The notes: generated by a model not told the origin, from the sequence alone. Positions 39,847 to 49,220 are shown, counted from the first letter of the stretch. The stretch: 64,000 nucleotides of DNA from Streptomyces sp. SCSIO 75703 (GCF_036607905.1 NZ_CP144555.1:3286001-3350000), one strand, 5' to 3'. A program made the numbers and translations.

Positions 39847-41718
39847 TCACAGACTCAGCTCGACCCGGTACTCCTCCAGCCAGGTGTTCAACCGCAGCAC
39901 CATCTCCATGCTCGCCCGCTCCACCCACGCGAAGGCACCGCTGGGAGCCGCCGCCGCACCCAGCGTCACCCGGGTCGCCTCGGTGTCCAGCAGCGGGGCG
40001 ACCGGTGCCGACGGGTCCCCGGCCACGTCCCCGAAGCGCTGCCGCACGAACTCGCCGTACGCCGCCTCCTGCACCGTCGGATAGGCACTCTTCGGCCGCT
40101 TGAGCACCGGCTCCGGCAGCAGATCGGCGACAGCGGCGCGCAGCAGGCTCTTCTCCTGGCCGTTCACGCGCTTCATCGCGGCCGGCACGTTGTAGACGTA
40201 CTCCACCAGCGCCCGGTCGCAGAACGGCGGACGCAGTTGCACCCCGTGCGCCATGCTCATCCGGTCGGCACGGTCCAGGTGGGTCGGGGCCCACCTGGTC
40301 AGTGCCAGATAGGTGACCTCGCGTGCCCTGCGCTCGGCGGCACTCTCCCCGGAGACCCGCGGAACCTCGGTGAGGGCGTCGCGGTAGTGCTGGTCGGCGT
40401 ACTCCATGAAATCCAACTCCCCGCGAAGGGTGCGGTCGACCAGCGAGCAGCCCAACCCGCCGGCGGCGGCGTCGTGGCCCCGTTCGAAGGAGACCCAGGG
40501 GAAGGTGGTGGAATTGCTGTGCGCCGGGTCGTACGCCCAGAAGAAGCCGTTGAACACCTCGTCGGCGGTCTCCCCGGAGAGCACGGCCGTGATCCCCGAT
40601 CCGCGCAGTGCCTCGAAGAACAGCAGCAGCGAGACATCCATGTCACCGAGCGGCGAGGGTGCGTCCTGACTGCGCAGGGCGGCGGCGTGGGTCCGCGGGT
40701 CGGCGAGCGCCGACGTCCGCAGCAGGATCTCCGTGTGCTCGGTGCCGATGTGCTCCGCGGCGAGGGCCGCGTAAGGGGCGTCGGGGGTGGCGCGCATGGT
40801 CGGGTGCGGCTCGAAGTTCTGTGCGTATCCGGTGAAGTTCACCGAGAACGACTTCAGCCCGCCCCCCGCCGCGCGCCGCTCCCGGGAGGCGAGCGCGGTC
40901 AGCGCGCTGGAGTCGATCCCGCCCGAGAGCATCGCGCCGACCGGCACATCCGCGCGCAGATGCGCTGCCACCGCGTCCGACAGCAGCCTGCGTACGGTGG
41001 CGACCGTGGTCTCCAGGCCGTCGGTGTGCGGACGCGCGGGCAGCGACCAGTAACGCCGGTGTCCGGTGCCAGGAGCCCGCACGGTCATCGCGTGGCCGGG
41101 AAGTACCTCGCGCACGCCCCGGAACACCCCGGTGCCCGGCTTGCGGCTGTGCGCGAACAGCTCCCGCAGCCCGTCGGCGTCGACCACCGGTCGCACCGAG
41201 GGGTGCGCCAGGAGGGCCTTGGGCTCCGAGCCGAAGACCACCCCGGCCGGGGTCAGGAAGTAGCACAGCGGTTTTACCCCCAACCGGTCCCGGACCAGCA
41301 GGAGTTCCTGCCGTCGTACGTCCCACACGGCCAGGGCGAACAGCCCCTCCAGCCGTTCGGGGAACGAGGGGCCCCACTCCAGGTAGGCGTGCAGCGCCAC
41401 CTCGGCATCGCCGTACGTCGCGAATCGGTGTCCCTTGGCGGCCAGCGCACTGCGCAGCTCCAGGTGGTTGGTGATGCTCCCGTCCAGGGTCAGCACGGCC
41501 ACCGGGCTTCCGGACTCCGAATCCACGAGGGCCGGCTGGACCGCGTGTCCGGGGTCCAGCAGGGCGAGCCGCCGGTGGGCCAGCGCGGCATGCCCCTCGA
41601 CCCACTCACCGGCCCCGTCGGGGCCACGGTGCGCGAGTGCCTCCGCCATCGCCCGTACGGTAGGCGCCTCCGGTGTCAGGTCCCGCTCGAAGTCCACCCA
41701 GCCGGCGATTCCGCTCAT
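39847..41718 (-). CDS. Asparagine synthetase-like enzyme with degenerate glutaminase site
   Basis: A 623-aa protein. Residues 1-205 are the N-terminal Ntn glutaminase domain, 235-600 the ATP-pyrophosphatase synthetase domain with SGGIDSS (265-271). The catalytic Cys2 is Ser (MSGIAGW) and the glutamine-binding NGEIYN block reads DGSITN, whereas RGPDG and HRRLALLD remain. Free-glutamine hydrolysis is thus unlikely; the enzyme may use ammonia or join an internal nucleophile as beta-lactam synthetase does. Related genes in xantholipin, lysolipin, fredericamycin and griseorhodin clusters act on the polyketide carboxyl. The ATG overlaps the stop of the reductase gene upstream. Confidence 0.9.
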   Translation of the reverse strand: MSGIAGWVDFERDLTPEAPTVRAMAEALAHRGPDGAGEWVEGHAALAHRRLALLDPGHAVQPALVDSESGSPVAVLTLDGSITNHLELRSALAAKGHRFATYGDAEVALHAYLEWGPSFPERLEGLFALAVWDVRRQELLLVRDRLGVKPLCYFLTPAGVVFGSEPKALLAHPSVRPVVDADGLRELFAHSRKPGTGVFRGVREVLPGHAMTVRAPGTGHRRYWSLPARPHTDGLETTVATVRRLLSDAVAAHLRADVPVGAMLSGGIDSSALTALASRERRAAGGGLKSFSVNFTGYAQNFEPHPTMRATPDAPYAALAAEHIGTEHTEILLRTSALADPRTHAAALRSQDAPSPLGDMDVSLLLFFEALRGSGITAVLSGETADEVFNGFFWAYDPAHSNSTTFPWVSFERGHDAAAGGLGCSLVDRTLRGELDFMEYADQHYRDALTEVPRVSGESAAERRAREVTYLALTRWAPTHLDRADRMSMAHGVQLRPPFCDRALVEYVYNVPAAMKRVNGQEKSLLRAAVADLLPEPVLKRPKSAYPTVQEAAYGEFVRQRFGDVAGDPSAPVAPLLDTEATRVTLGAAAAPSGAFAWVERASMEMVLRLNTWLEEYRVELSL

Positions 41719-42248
41719 CGTCGTGCCCTCTCGTTCGCTGCGTCTGATGACGGTGCTTCGTTCCCCTCCGGGGCGCGGGCGGCGGGGCTGACCTCCACCA
41801 GGGAGAGCCCGTCCCGGACGACGGCGTCCCGGAAAGCGCCGAGTCCGGGCGTTCCCTCGCCGCGCACCGCGATGCCGAGCCGGCGTGGGGCCGTGTCCCC
41901 GTAGCGGCGGTACAACTCCAGATAGCCACGCGCGGTCCGCTCAGCGTCGTCGACCAGCGCGAACCGCACCGGTCGCCGCTCCCCCCGCCAGGTCAGCTCG
42001 CCCGCCGAGCCGCCGGCGAAGTTGTGTCGCCAGCCGCTGCCGGTCGCCACCACCAGCGCGCCGCCGAGGGTGTGCACACCGGCGGGCACGGTGTACGGCC
42101 GCCCGCTGCGCCGTCCTGTGAAGTGCAGCAGTACGAGCCGCTCGGCCGCCGGACCGGGCTCGGGGCGGGCCAGCAACTCCTTCATCCGGGCGTCGGCCGC
42201 GTCCCGTTCCGCCCCTTGCGGCAGATCACGTACGACTACGGGGGTCAT
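41715..42248 (-). CDS. Deazaflavin (F420)-type nitroreductase-family protein
   Basis: A 177-aa split-barrel protein: LVLLHFTGRRSGRPYTVPAGV and ALVVATGSGWRHNFAG are the blocks of the Ddn/DUF385 family, which bind F420 (sometimes FMN) and reduce quinones. A reduction during tailoring is plausible. Residues 150-177 are a charged tail. Coupled at both ends (ATGA) with the DUF1772 and amidotransferase-like genes. Confidence 0.72.
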   Translation of the reverse strand: MTPVVVRDLPQGAERDAADARMKELLARPEPGPAAERLVLLHFTGRRSGRPYTVPAGVHTLGGALVVATGSGWRHNFAGGSAGELTWRGERRPVRFALVDDAERTARGYLELYRRYGDTAPRRLGIAVRGEGTPGLGAFRDAVVRDGLSLVEVSPAARAPEGNEAPSSDAANERARR

Positions 42249-42694
42249 GACCACACCACCGCGGCTGCCGTCAGTACACAGCCCGCGATCGCGAGGCAGG
42301 TGCGCACCAGGTGCCAGTCGCGCCAGGCCGGCCGCGGGTCGCGCCAGCCGGGTCCCAGGTCCTCGGGCCGGGTCCGCTTGACCGTCCGGTTGATCGGTAC
42401 GTTCCGGGTCTGCGACACGACGGCCACCCCCGCCATGCAGAGGGCGGCGGCCACGAACAGAAGCCGGGGACCGCCCGACACCCGTACCGCGAGCCCCGCG
42501 TCCACGGCGGTGGAACCGGTGACGACGAACGGCATGATCCGGTCGTAGCGCCTGCCGAGCAGGATGTGCGTGGACACGTACCGCTCCGGTGTCATCGCGG
42601 TCAGCGCGGGCATCACGCTCACCGCGACCGCGAAGAGCACGCCCGCCACCAGGCCGGTGCCCGTCAGCACCAGCACACTCAATGCTTCCACCAC
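42245..42694 (-). CDS. DUF1772 membrane protein (anthrone oxygenase-like)
   Basis: A 149-aa protein with four membrane helices. The pattern LTGTGLVAGVLFAV ... YDRIMPFVVTGSTAVDA ... SQTRNVPINRTV fits DUF1772, the family of fungal anthrone oxygenases (HypC type) that turn anthrones into anthraquinones. A ring-oxidation role is inferred. GTG at 42694 (or GTG 42691) follows AAGGAGG. First gene of a three-gene operon, divergent from a flavin monooxygenase. Confidence 0.8.
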   Translation of the reverse strand: MVEALSVLVLTGTGLVAGVLFAVAVSVMPALTAMTPERYVSTHILLGRRYDRIMPFVVTGSTAVDAGLAVRVSGGPRLLFVAAALCMAGVAVVSQTRNVPINRTVKRTRPEDLGPGWRDPRPAWRDWHLVRTCLAIAGCVLTAAAVVWS

Positions 42695-42904
42695 CGCTTC
42701 CGCCTCCTTCGAGTCCTGCGCCGCGCCTCGGGCCCGGAACAGGACGAACCTGTCAGCCGCTCCTCGCACGACACTCGAATCCGTCTGGGAGCGCGCCTCC
42801 CCGCGCGGGTTCCGTTCGCCCGCGCCGCGATCCCGGTTCGAGGCTCCGGGTGTTGCATCGGGCCGCCGAAACCGAACACATCCCCAGACCTTCGAGGAGC
42901 CGGT

Positions 42905-44500
42905 ATGGCGGACGAGACGACCGAAGTACTCATCGTGGGCGGCAGCATGGTGGGCCTTGCCCAGGCCCTGTTCCTCGCGCGCCAGGGCATCCGTGCACTG
43001 CTGGTGGAGCGGCACGCGGAGATCTCGGCGCACCCCCGGGCGCAGGCGGCGAGCCCGCGGACCATGGAGTTGCTGCGCGCGCTCGGCCTGGAGGACGCGG
43101 TGCGGGCCCGGGAGAACCCGCACGCCCAGTACGGCGACATCCTGCAGGCCGAATCGCTCGCCGGGCCCGAACTGGGGCGCTTCGCCGGCCCGTTCCGGCA
43201 CGACCCGGACGAGGTGGGTACGACGGGCTGGACCCTGATCGGGCAGGACCGTCTCGAACCCGTGCTGCGGGAGCGGGCGGAGCAACTCGGCGCGGACATC
43301 CGCTTCGCCACCGAGCTGACGGGGTTCACCCAGGACGCGGACGGAGTCACGGCCGTCCTGCGCGGCCCGGGCAACGGCTGCGAGCGGACCGTGCGGGCAC
43401 GGTACCTGGTCGCGGCCGACGGCTCACGGGCGGCTATCCGTACCTCGCTCGGCATCGGTCACCACGGACCGGGCGTGTTCGGCAGGCAGATGAACATCGT
43501 CTTCCATGCCCACCTCGACCCCTACGTCGCGGGGCGCGCCTTCTTCCTCTGCTTCGTCAGCAACCCGGCCGTCAAGGGCGTACTCGGCAAACTCGGTGGC
43601 GCGGACTCCGACCGCTGGGTGCTCGCACCGAGCCTGCCGCCCGGGGCCGACCACCGCTCCTACGGCACCGAGGACTGCGTGGACCTGGTGCGGGCCGCCG
43701 CGGGGGTGCCCGGTCTCCGGGTAACGGTGGAGTCCGCGACGAGCTGGGAGATCGCCGCGTGGGTCGCGGACCGGTTCCGCTCCGGCCGGGTGCTGCTCGC
43801 CGGTGACTGTGCGCATGTGATGCCGCCCACGGGAGGGTTCGGCGGCAACCTGGGGATCCAGGACGCGCACAACCTGGCATGGAAGCTCGCGCGGGTGCTG
43901 CGTGGGCAGGCGGGTCCCGGGCTGCTGGACACCTACGAACAGGAGCGGGCGCCGGTCGCGGAGTTCACCGTCGACCAAGGCGTCATCCGCTACCTCCAGC
44001 GCAGTGGCCTCGACGAGGCGGCAGCGGCCCGGCACCGTCCCGAGACCACGGTGCTGTTCGGCCACGTGTACCGGTCCGGCGCCCTCGTCAACGAGGACGA
44101 CGACGACACCTCGGTGGTCGAGGACCCGACCGCCCCCAGTGGCCGCCCCGGCACCCGGGCCCCCCATCTCCCCCTGGTCCGCCAGGGCAAGGAGACTGCC
44201 CTGCACGACCTCCTCGACGGTGGTTTCTGGCTCCTCGCCGGCCCGGACGGCGCCGGCTGGCAAGAGCCGGCGGCCGCCCTCGGCCTGCCCTTCCACCGCG
44301 TCGGCGCACGGGAGCCGGCCGGGGTCGTCGAGCGCTTCCTCACCCGCTACGGCGTCCAGGACACCGGCGCGGTCCTGCTCCGCCCGGACGGCTTCATCGC
44401 CTGGCGCGGCACCGGCCTGCCGCAGAACCCCGCCGAGTCCCTGACGGCCGCTCTCGACACGGTCCTGCACCGCACGGCCCCCGCGCGGGACCGGCCGTAG
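42905..44500 (+). CDS. FAD-dependent aromatic monooxygenase 1 (PHBH-like)
   Basis: A 531-aa class A flavin monooxygenase of the PgaE/MtmOIV type. FAD-binding VLIVGGSMVGLAQALFLA (residues 8-25), the DG motif VAADGSRAAIR, the GD motif LLAGDCAHVMPPTGGFGG, and a C-terminal thioredoxin-like end (LLRPDGFIAWRG). Hydroxylation or Baeyer-Villiger cleavage of a ring is expected; the substrate cannot be told. ATG at 42905. Only tailoring gene of this block on the plus strand, converging on monooxygenase 2 at a terminator. Confidence 0.93.
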   Translation: MADETTEVLIVGGSMVGLAQALFLARQGIRALLVERHAEISAHPRAQAASPRTMELLRALGLEDAVRARENPHAQYGDILQAESLAGPELGRFAGPFRHDPDEVGTTGWTLIGQDRLEPVLRERAEQLGADIRFATELTGFTQDADGVTAVLRGPGNGCERTVRARYLVAADGSRAAIRTSLGIGHHGPGVFGRQMNIVFHAHLDPYVAGRAFFLCFVSNPAVKGVLGKLGGADSDRWVLAPSLPPGADHRSYGTEDCVDLVRAAAGVPGLRVTVESATSWEIAAWVADRFRSGRVLLAGDCAHVMPPTGGFGGNLGIQDAHNLAWKLARVLRGQAGPGLLDTYEQERAPVAEFTVDQGVIRYLQRSGLDEAAAARHRPETTVLFGHVYRSGALVNEDDDDTSVVEDPTAPSGRPGTRAPHLPLVRQGKETALHDLLDGGFWLLAGPDGAGWQEPAAALGLPFHRVGAREPAGVVERFLTRYGVQDTGAVLLRPDGFIAWRGTGLPQNPAESLTAALDTVLHRTAPARDRP

Positions 44501-44519
44501 GTTCCGGACCCGCCCACAC

Positions 44520-44558
44520 CACGGCCGCGGTGCTCCGGGAAGGAACACCGCGGCCGTG
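44520..44558. terminator. Bidirectional terminator between monooxygenases 1 and 2
   Basis: CACGGCCGCGGTG pairs perfectly with CACCGCGGCCGTG across a 13-base loop in the 71-bp gap between two convergent stop codons. Confidence 0.9.
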
Positions 44559-44571
44559 CGGTGCGGGGGCG

Positions 44572-46179
44572 CTACGCCCGGTCCAGGATCGCCCGCAGGG
44601 CCGCGATCGCCCTGCGGCCGGACTGTCCGCTGCGCCCTGCGGTCGTACGCCAGCCGACGAACCCGTCGGGCCGAACCAGAACCGCCCCGCCGGCCGGCAG
44701 GCCGTACCGGCTGCGGAAGGTCCCGTCCCGGTCACGGAAGCCGGTGCCGGGTCCGATGCGGACGGCCTTCAGGCCGACACCGAGGCGCGCGGCCTCCTGC
44801 TCCACCGCCCCGGTCCACCGCCCCGCCGCCTCGTCCACCAGCAGCGTGAACCCGTCGCCGTACAGGTCGATGACGGACATCGGCCCCTCGGGAGCGTCGA
44901 TCCGGACGTGCGGGGCCCGTGCGCCGGGCCGTGCGCCGGGATGCGCGGGGTCCTCCACGATCGAGTCGGGTGCCCCCTCCTCCTCGGCGAAGGCCCCGGA
45001 GCGGTAGCAGTACCCGAACGTCATGGTCGTCTCGTCCAGCAGATCGCCGGCGACCTCCTGATACCGCTTGCCCTCCCGCACCGCGAACCGCAGCATCGCC
45101 TGCCGGACGGTCTCCTCGGCCACCGGCCGCCGTTCGGTGTCGTAGCTCTCCAGCAGCCCGGGGCCGGCCGTGCCGGACAGCACCAGGGCCAGCTTCCAGG
45201 CCAGGTTGTACACGTCCTGGATGCCGGTGCTGGCGCCGAACGCCCCGGTGGGCGGCATCACGTGGGCGGCGTCACCGGCGACGAACACCCGGCCGGTCGC
45301 GAAGGTGTCCGCCACACGTGCGGAGATGTCCCAGGCGGGCATGTCCACCGACTCGATCTTCAGCGGCAGATCGGGCACCCCGACCGCGGCCCGCACCAGT
45401 GCGCCGCAGCGCTCCTCGGTGAAGTCCTCCGCGCGCTGGCCCCTCTCGGGGAAGAAGGAGACGTTGATGACCCAGCGGCGGTCGTTGTCGATGGGGATGA
45501 TCGTGCCGCGTACCTCGGGGTTGTTGACGTAGGCCGCGATGATCCGACGGCCGCGCAGCGCCTCGGTCAGGTCGGCTTCGAAGAAGAAGCTGACGAGGTC
45601 GGTGAGGGTGCCCCGGCCGTGCGCCCCGATGCCCAGCATCGCTCGCAGTGGGCTGCGACTGCCGTCCGCCGCGATGACGTAGTCGGCCCGAATCCGCGAA
45701 CTCGCCCCGGTGGCCAGGTCGGTGGTGCCGACCAGCACCCCTTCCGCATCCTCGCGCAGCGTGTCGACCCGGGTGGCGAAGCGGACGTCCGCACCAGCCT
45801 CGGCAGCCCGTTCCCGCAGGATCGGCTCCAGTTGGTTCTGGTCGATCAGCGTCCACTGGGTGGGGCTGATCCGGCCGATGTCCTCCGGGGAGGCGCTGGG
45901 CATCCGCAGACGTTCCCGGCCGGCGAGGCTCTCGACGTGCACCAGGTCGCTGTTGCCCGAGATGGGGGAACGCCCGGCACGTACCCGCTCCTCCATGCCG
46001 ACCGCACGGTACAGCTCCATCGTCCGCGGGTTGATGGCTCGGGCCTTGGGGTGAGTGGAGGTGTCGGCGTGACGCTCCACCAGGGTGGCGGAGACGCCGT
46101 GATGCGCGAGGAAGAGGGCCGCGGACAGTCCGGTCAGCCCGCCGCCGACGATGAGCACTGGGGTCCGGTGCGTCTTCAC
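44572..46179 (-). CDS. FAD-dependent aromatic monooxygenase 2 (PHBH-like)
   Basis: A 535-aa class A flavin monooxygenase: VLIVGGGLTGLSAALFLA near residue 8, VIAADGSRSPLRAM, and AGDAAHVMPPTGAFGAST, with the usual C-terminal VLVRPDGFVGWR. The GTG at 46179 is preferred: AAGGAGG lies upstream and it overlaps the methyltransferase stop (GTGA). The open frame extends much further into the methyltransferase gene, but that part is only its shadow. Co-transcribed with an O-methyltransferase, suggesting hydroxylation followed by methylation. Confidence 0.93.
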   Translation of the reverse strand: MKTHRTPVLIVGGGLTGLSAALFLAHHGVSATLVERHADTSTHPKARAINPRTMELYRAVGMEERVRAGRSPISGNSDLVHVESLAGRERLRMPSASPEDIGRISPTQWTLIDQNQLEPILRERAAEAGADVRFATRVDTLREDAEGVLVGTTDLATGASSRIRADYVIAADGSRSPLRAMLGIGAHGRGTLTDLVSFFFEADLTEALRGRRIIAAYVNNPEVRGTIIPIDNDRRWVINVSFFPERGQRAEDFTEERCGALVRAAVGVPDLPLKIESVDMPAWDISARVADTFATGRVFVAGDAAHVMPPTGAFGASTGIQDVYNLAWKLALVLSGTAGPGLLESYDTERRPVAEETVRQAMLRFAVREGKRYQEVAGDLLDETTMTFGYCYRSGAFAEEEGAPDSIVEDPAHPGARPGARAPHVRIDAPEGPMSVIDLYGDGFTLLVDEAAGRWTGAVEQEAARLGVGLKAVRIGPGTGFRDRDGTFRSRYGLPAGGAVLVRPDGFVGWRTTAGRSGQSGRRAIAALRAILDRA

Positions 46180-47216
46180 GCTGCCTCCTTGTGGGCGGTG
46201 ACCAGGGTGTGGGTGCCGAGCAGGGGCTGTGCGTCGTCGTCGGTGAAGCCGGCCCCGCGCAGCCAGGCCCGGCAGTCGGCGGCCCGGTACTCGGAGCCGT
46301 CGGGACTGACCAGCCGCATGTGCAGGCTGCTGAGCAGCCGCTCCGGGTCGCTGCGGTCGTCGTCGATCATCCGGTCGTAGACGAGGACCGTGCCGCCCGG
46401 CCGCACCGCCTCGAACACCCGGCCGATCAGCTCGCGCCGTCGGGCGGTGTCGAAGCCGTGCAGGATGTGGCCGAGGACGACGACGTCGGTCCGCGGGATC
46501 GGATCGGTGAAGAAGTCCCCGCCGGCGAAGGCGACCCGTTCGGCCAGGCCGAGGCCGCCGATGTGCTCGGTGAACAGCGGCCGTGTCCGCTCCAGGTCGA
46601 AGCAGGTCGCCCGCAGATGCGGATAGGCCCGCACCAGGACGGCCGCGAGGTTGCCGCGCGCGCCGCCGAGGTCGACGAACGAGGAGCGCCGGGTCCAGTC
46701 GAGGCACCGGGCGAGTTCGGCACCCATCCGGTCGCTGTACGCGTCGAGGCCGGCCAGGAACCGCTTCATCCTGGCGGGGTCCTCGTGCCGGTCCCCGACG
46801 AAGCCGCCTTTGTCCGCGTCGAGGTGTTGGGGTTCGCCCGAGCGCAGCGCCTCGGTGAGCCGGCCCCAGGTGCCGTACAGCGTCTCGTTGGTCAGCTCGA
46901 CGAAGCCGCCGAGGTACGTGGAGGAATCCGGGACCAGGTAGGCCCGTGCCAGCGGGGAGTTCCGGTAGCGGCCCCCCGTGCGCTCCAGCAGACCGAGCCC
47001 GACCAGTGCGTCCAGGAAGTCCGGGGCCATCCGGTGGTGGATGCCGGTGCGCCGGGCCACCTCGGCGGCGTCGGCGGGGTCTCCCGCGAGCACGCCGAAC
47101 ACTCCGAGGGTCACGGCGCTGTGCAGCACCTTCGCGGCACAGTCGGCGATGGTCAGCCGGATCAGTGGTCCGGGGTCGACCGCCGGGGCCGTCTGCGGGT
47201 CTTCGGTCGTTGTCAC
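46176..47216 (-). CDS. O-methyltransferase 1 (winged-helix dimer type)
   Basis: A 346-aa SAM-dependent O-methyltransferase of the Methyltransf_2 family (TcmN/DnrK type). N-terminal dimerisation winged helix (about 25-110, VARRTGIHHRMAPDFLDAL), SAM motif FVDLGGARGNLAAVL, and a late DVVVLGHILHGFD block. It should methylate a phenol created by a monooxygenase. GTG start at 47216. Confidence 0.9.
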   Translation of the reverse strand: MTTTEDPQTAPAVDPGPLIRLTIADCAAKVLHSAVTLGVFGVLAGDPADAAEVARRTGIHHRMAPDFLDALVGLGLLERTGGRYRNSPLARAYLVPDSSTYLGGFVELTNETLYGTWGRLTEALRSGEPQHLDADKGGFVGDRHEDPARMKRFLAGLDAYSDRMGAELARCLDWTRRSSFVDLGGARGNLAAVLVRAYPHLRATCFDLERTRPLFTEHIGGLGLAERVAFAGGDFFTDPIPRTDVVVLGHILHGFDTARRRELIGRVFEAVRPGGTVLVYDRMIDDDRSDPERLLSSLHMRLVSPDGSEYRAADCRAWLRGAGFTDDDAQPLLGTHTLVTAHKEAA

Positions 47217-47355
47217 GCGAGCCTCCTGCTCTGCCGCTGCCTGTCGATCGGCCTGCGTTGTACGGCTGTGCAGTGCCGACGATGCTCGCGCGCCGTCGAT
47301 TCGGACTCGAAGGGCGCTGAAGGCCGCCCGGGCGCGGGGAGGCGCAAGACGTGCC

Positions 47356-47390
47356 TGAGCCGCCCTCCCCCTGTGCGGAAGGGCGGCTCA
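47356..47390 (-). terminator. Terminator of the DHA2 transporter gene
   Basis: TGAGCCGCCCT pairs with AGGGCGGCTCA across a 13-base loop, 21 bases after the transporter stop. Confidence 0.85.
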
Positions 47391-47410
47391 CGTACGGCAG
47401 GTGAGGCGGG

Positions 47411-48994
47411 TCAGTTGTCGACGGCCTCCGTCTCGTGGTCCCTGTGCTCCTGGTGCTCCTGGTGCTCCTCGCCGCGCAGGGGGAGGTTCTTCATCGTCAG
47501 GGCGGCCAGCAGCCCGAGGAGGAGGACCGGTACGGCGGTGAGGAACACGGGCGTGAGCGCGGCGGCGTACGACTGCTCCACCGCGTTGCGCACCGGCTCG
47601 GTGAGCCGGTCCAGGGTCTCGGTCGAGTTCAGCGCGTCGGTGTCGATGCCGCGCAGCGCGTCGGCGGGCGTCCGCTCGGCGATCTCCTCGGTGAGCCTGC
47701 TGTAGAAGATCGAGGCGAACAGGGAGATGCCCACGGTGGTGCCCAGTTGCCGGGCGAAGGACACCGTCGCGTGTACCGCGCCGATGTCGTGGCGGGGCGC
47801 GGTGTTCTGCGCGGCCATGGTGAGCACCTGCATGTTCAGGCCGGCGGCGACGCCGAAGACCAGCATGAAGCCGATGACCACGGCACGGGAGGTACCGGCG
47901 TCCATGGTGGCCAGCAGCAGCGCGCCCACGACGCCGATGGCCATGCTGAGCACGGGGTACCACTTGTAGCGCCCCGTCTTGGTGATCGCGACGCCGCTGA
48001 CGACCGAGGAGGCGACCAGGCCGAACATCATGGGCAGCAGCACCACACCGGACATGGTGGGACTGGCACCGGTCACCACCTGGATGTAGATCGCCAGGAA
48101 GTTGACCGAGCCGAGGAAGACGATGCCCGCCGCGACGCTCACCAGCACGCTCACGCTGAAGGTGGAGTCGCGGAAGAGGTGCAGCGGGATGACGGGTTCG
48201 GCGGCCCGGCGTTCGGCGGCGACGAAGGCCACGGCGAGCAGCACCGCGCCTGCCGCGAGGCCGAGGATGCGCCAGTCCAGCCACGCGTACTTCACTCCGC
48301 CCCAGCTCGCGGCCAGGGTGAGCGCGACGATCGCGGCGCTGAGCAGGACGAAGCCCGGGTAGTCGATGCGCGCCGGGCGGTCGGTACGCGGCAGGTGCAG
48401 AGAGGCGGAGACCAGGACGAGGATCACGATGCCCACGGGCAGGTTGATCAGGAAGACCCAGTGCCAGCCGAGCAGGTCGGTGAGCACGCCGCCGACGGCG
48501 GGGCCGGCCAGCGCGGCGAGCGCGAAGACGATGCCGAAGAGGTTGAAGTACCTGGCGGCCTCACGTGGGTTGAACAGTTCTCCGATGATGGCGAGCACCG
48601 AGACGAAGAGGCCGCCGGCGCCGATGCCCTGCACGGTGCGGAACAGGATGAGCTGCTCCATGGACTGGGCGGCGCCGCTCAGCGCGGAGCCGACGAGGAA
48701 GACCACGACCGCGAACAGGAAGATCTTCTTCCGGCCGAAGAGATCGCCCAGTTTCCCGTAGACGGGCGTGGTGACGCCGGCGGCGATGATGTACGCGGTC
48801 GTCACCCAGGAGAACACGTCGAGACCGCCGAGGTCCCCGACGATGCGGGGCAGCGCGGTGGCCACGATCTGGGAGTCCAGCATGGCCAGGAAGACGGCCA
48901 GCAGGCAGGCGGCGATGACGGGTTGGATCCGGGTCCGGGACGGGGGGCCGACGGCGGTGAGCGGGCTGTCGGTCCCCGTGGTGCGGGAGGGCAC
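47411..48994 (-). CDS. EmrB/QacA-type (DHA2) efflux transporter
   Basis: A 527-aa drug:H+ antiporter with about 14 membrane helices. Motif A-like GKLGDLFGRKKIFLF, LDSQIVATALPRIVGDLGG near the N-terminus, and a GPAVGGVLTD motif C. The soluble tail repeats EHQEHQEHRDHE, a His/Glu-rich end that could bind metal. Probable self-resistance and export pump of the pathway. GTG at 48994 with AAAGGCGA upstream. Lies behind the quinone oxidoreductase gene with a 226-bp gap holding two palindromes. Confidence 0.92.
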   Translation of the reverse strand: MPSRTTGTDSPLTAVGPPSRTRIQPVIAACLLAVFLAMLDSQIVATALPRIVGDLGGLDVFSWVTTAYIIAAGVTTPVYGKLGDLFGRKKIFLFAVVVFLVGSALSGAAQSMEQLILFRTVQGIGAGGLFVSVLAIIGELFNPREAARYFNLFGIVFALAALAGPAVGGVLTDLLGWHWVFLINLPVGIVILVLVSASLHLPRTDRPARIDYPGFVLLSAAIVALTLAASWGGVKYAWLDWRILGLAAGAVLLAVAFVAAERRAAEPVIPLHLFRDSTFSVSVLVSVAAGIVFLGSVNFLAIYIQVVTGASPTMSGVVLLPMMFGLVASSVVSGVAITKTGRYKWYPVLSMAIGVVGALLLATMDAGTSRAVVIGFMLVFGVAAGLNMQVLTMAAQNTAPRHDIGAVHATVSFARQLGTTVGISLFASIFYSRLTEEIAERTPADALRGIDTDALNSTETLDRLTEPVRNAVEQSYAAALTPVFLTAVPVLLLGLLAALTMKNLPLRGEEHQEHQEHRDHETEAVDN

Positions 48995-49109
48995 GGTGAT
49001 TCGCCTTTCGGGCTGGAGTGAGTGCCATCCCCGTCCCGCCGGCCGTGTACGGCCGGCGTCGTCTGCGGTGTGGGATCCGTCGGGGGATCGCTGTGGACTG
49101 CGGTGGGTG

Positions 49110-49149
49110 CGCCGTACGGCACGACGAGACCCTCGCGTGCCGTACGGCG
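49110..49149. terminator. Hairpin with perfect 14-bp arms
   Basis: CGCCGTACGGCACG and CGTGCCGTACGGCG around a 12-base loop, between quinone oxidoreductase 1 and the efflux gene. Could end the oxidoreductase transcript; the arms contain the palindromic word CCGTACGG, so an operator role is also possible. Confidence 0.65.
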
Positions 49150-49176
49150 GGTGACCGGCCCCGAGCGGGGGATGAT

Positions 49177-49190
49177 CGTGACCGGTCACG
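49177..49190. promoter_or_regulatory. Perfect palindrome CGTGACCGGTCACG
   Basis: A 14-base perfect palindrome in the gap upstream of the efflux gene (about 185 bases before its start). Symmetry without a loop suits a protein-binding site, possibly for regulation of efflux; the regulator is unknown. Confidence 0.4.
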
Positions 49191-49220
49191 TCGGTCGGGA
49201 GGCCGGGCGCCGGTCCCGCG

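Noticed and set aside
39847..41718. Primary-metabolism asparagine synthetase
   Set aside because: Degenerate glutaminase residues and location inside the polyketide cluster speak against asparagine synthesis.
46180..47391. N-terminal extension of flavin monooxygenase 2 to 939 residues
   Set aside because: The extra part is the shadow of O-methyltransferase 1; a GTG with AAGGAGG at 46179 gives the normal length.
49177..49190. Transposon or IS end
   Set aside because: No transposase, no target duplication; a lone palindrome in an intergenic region.
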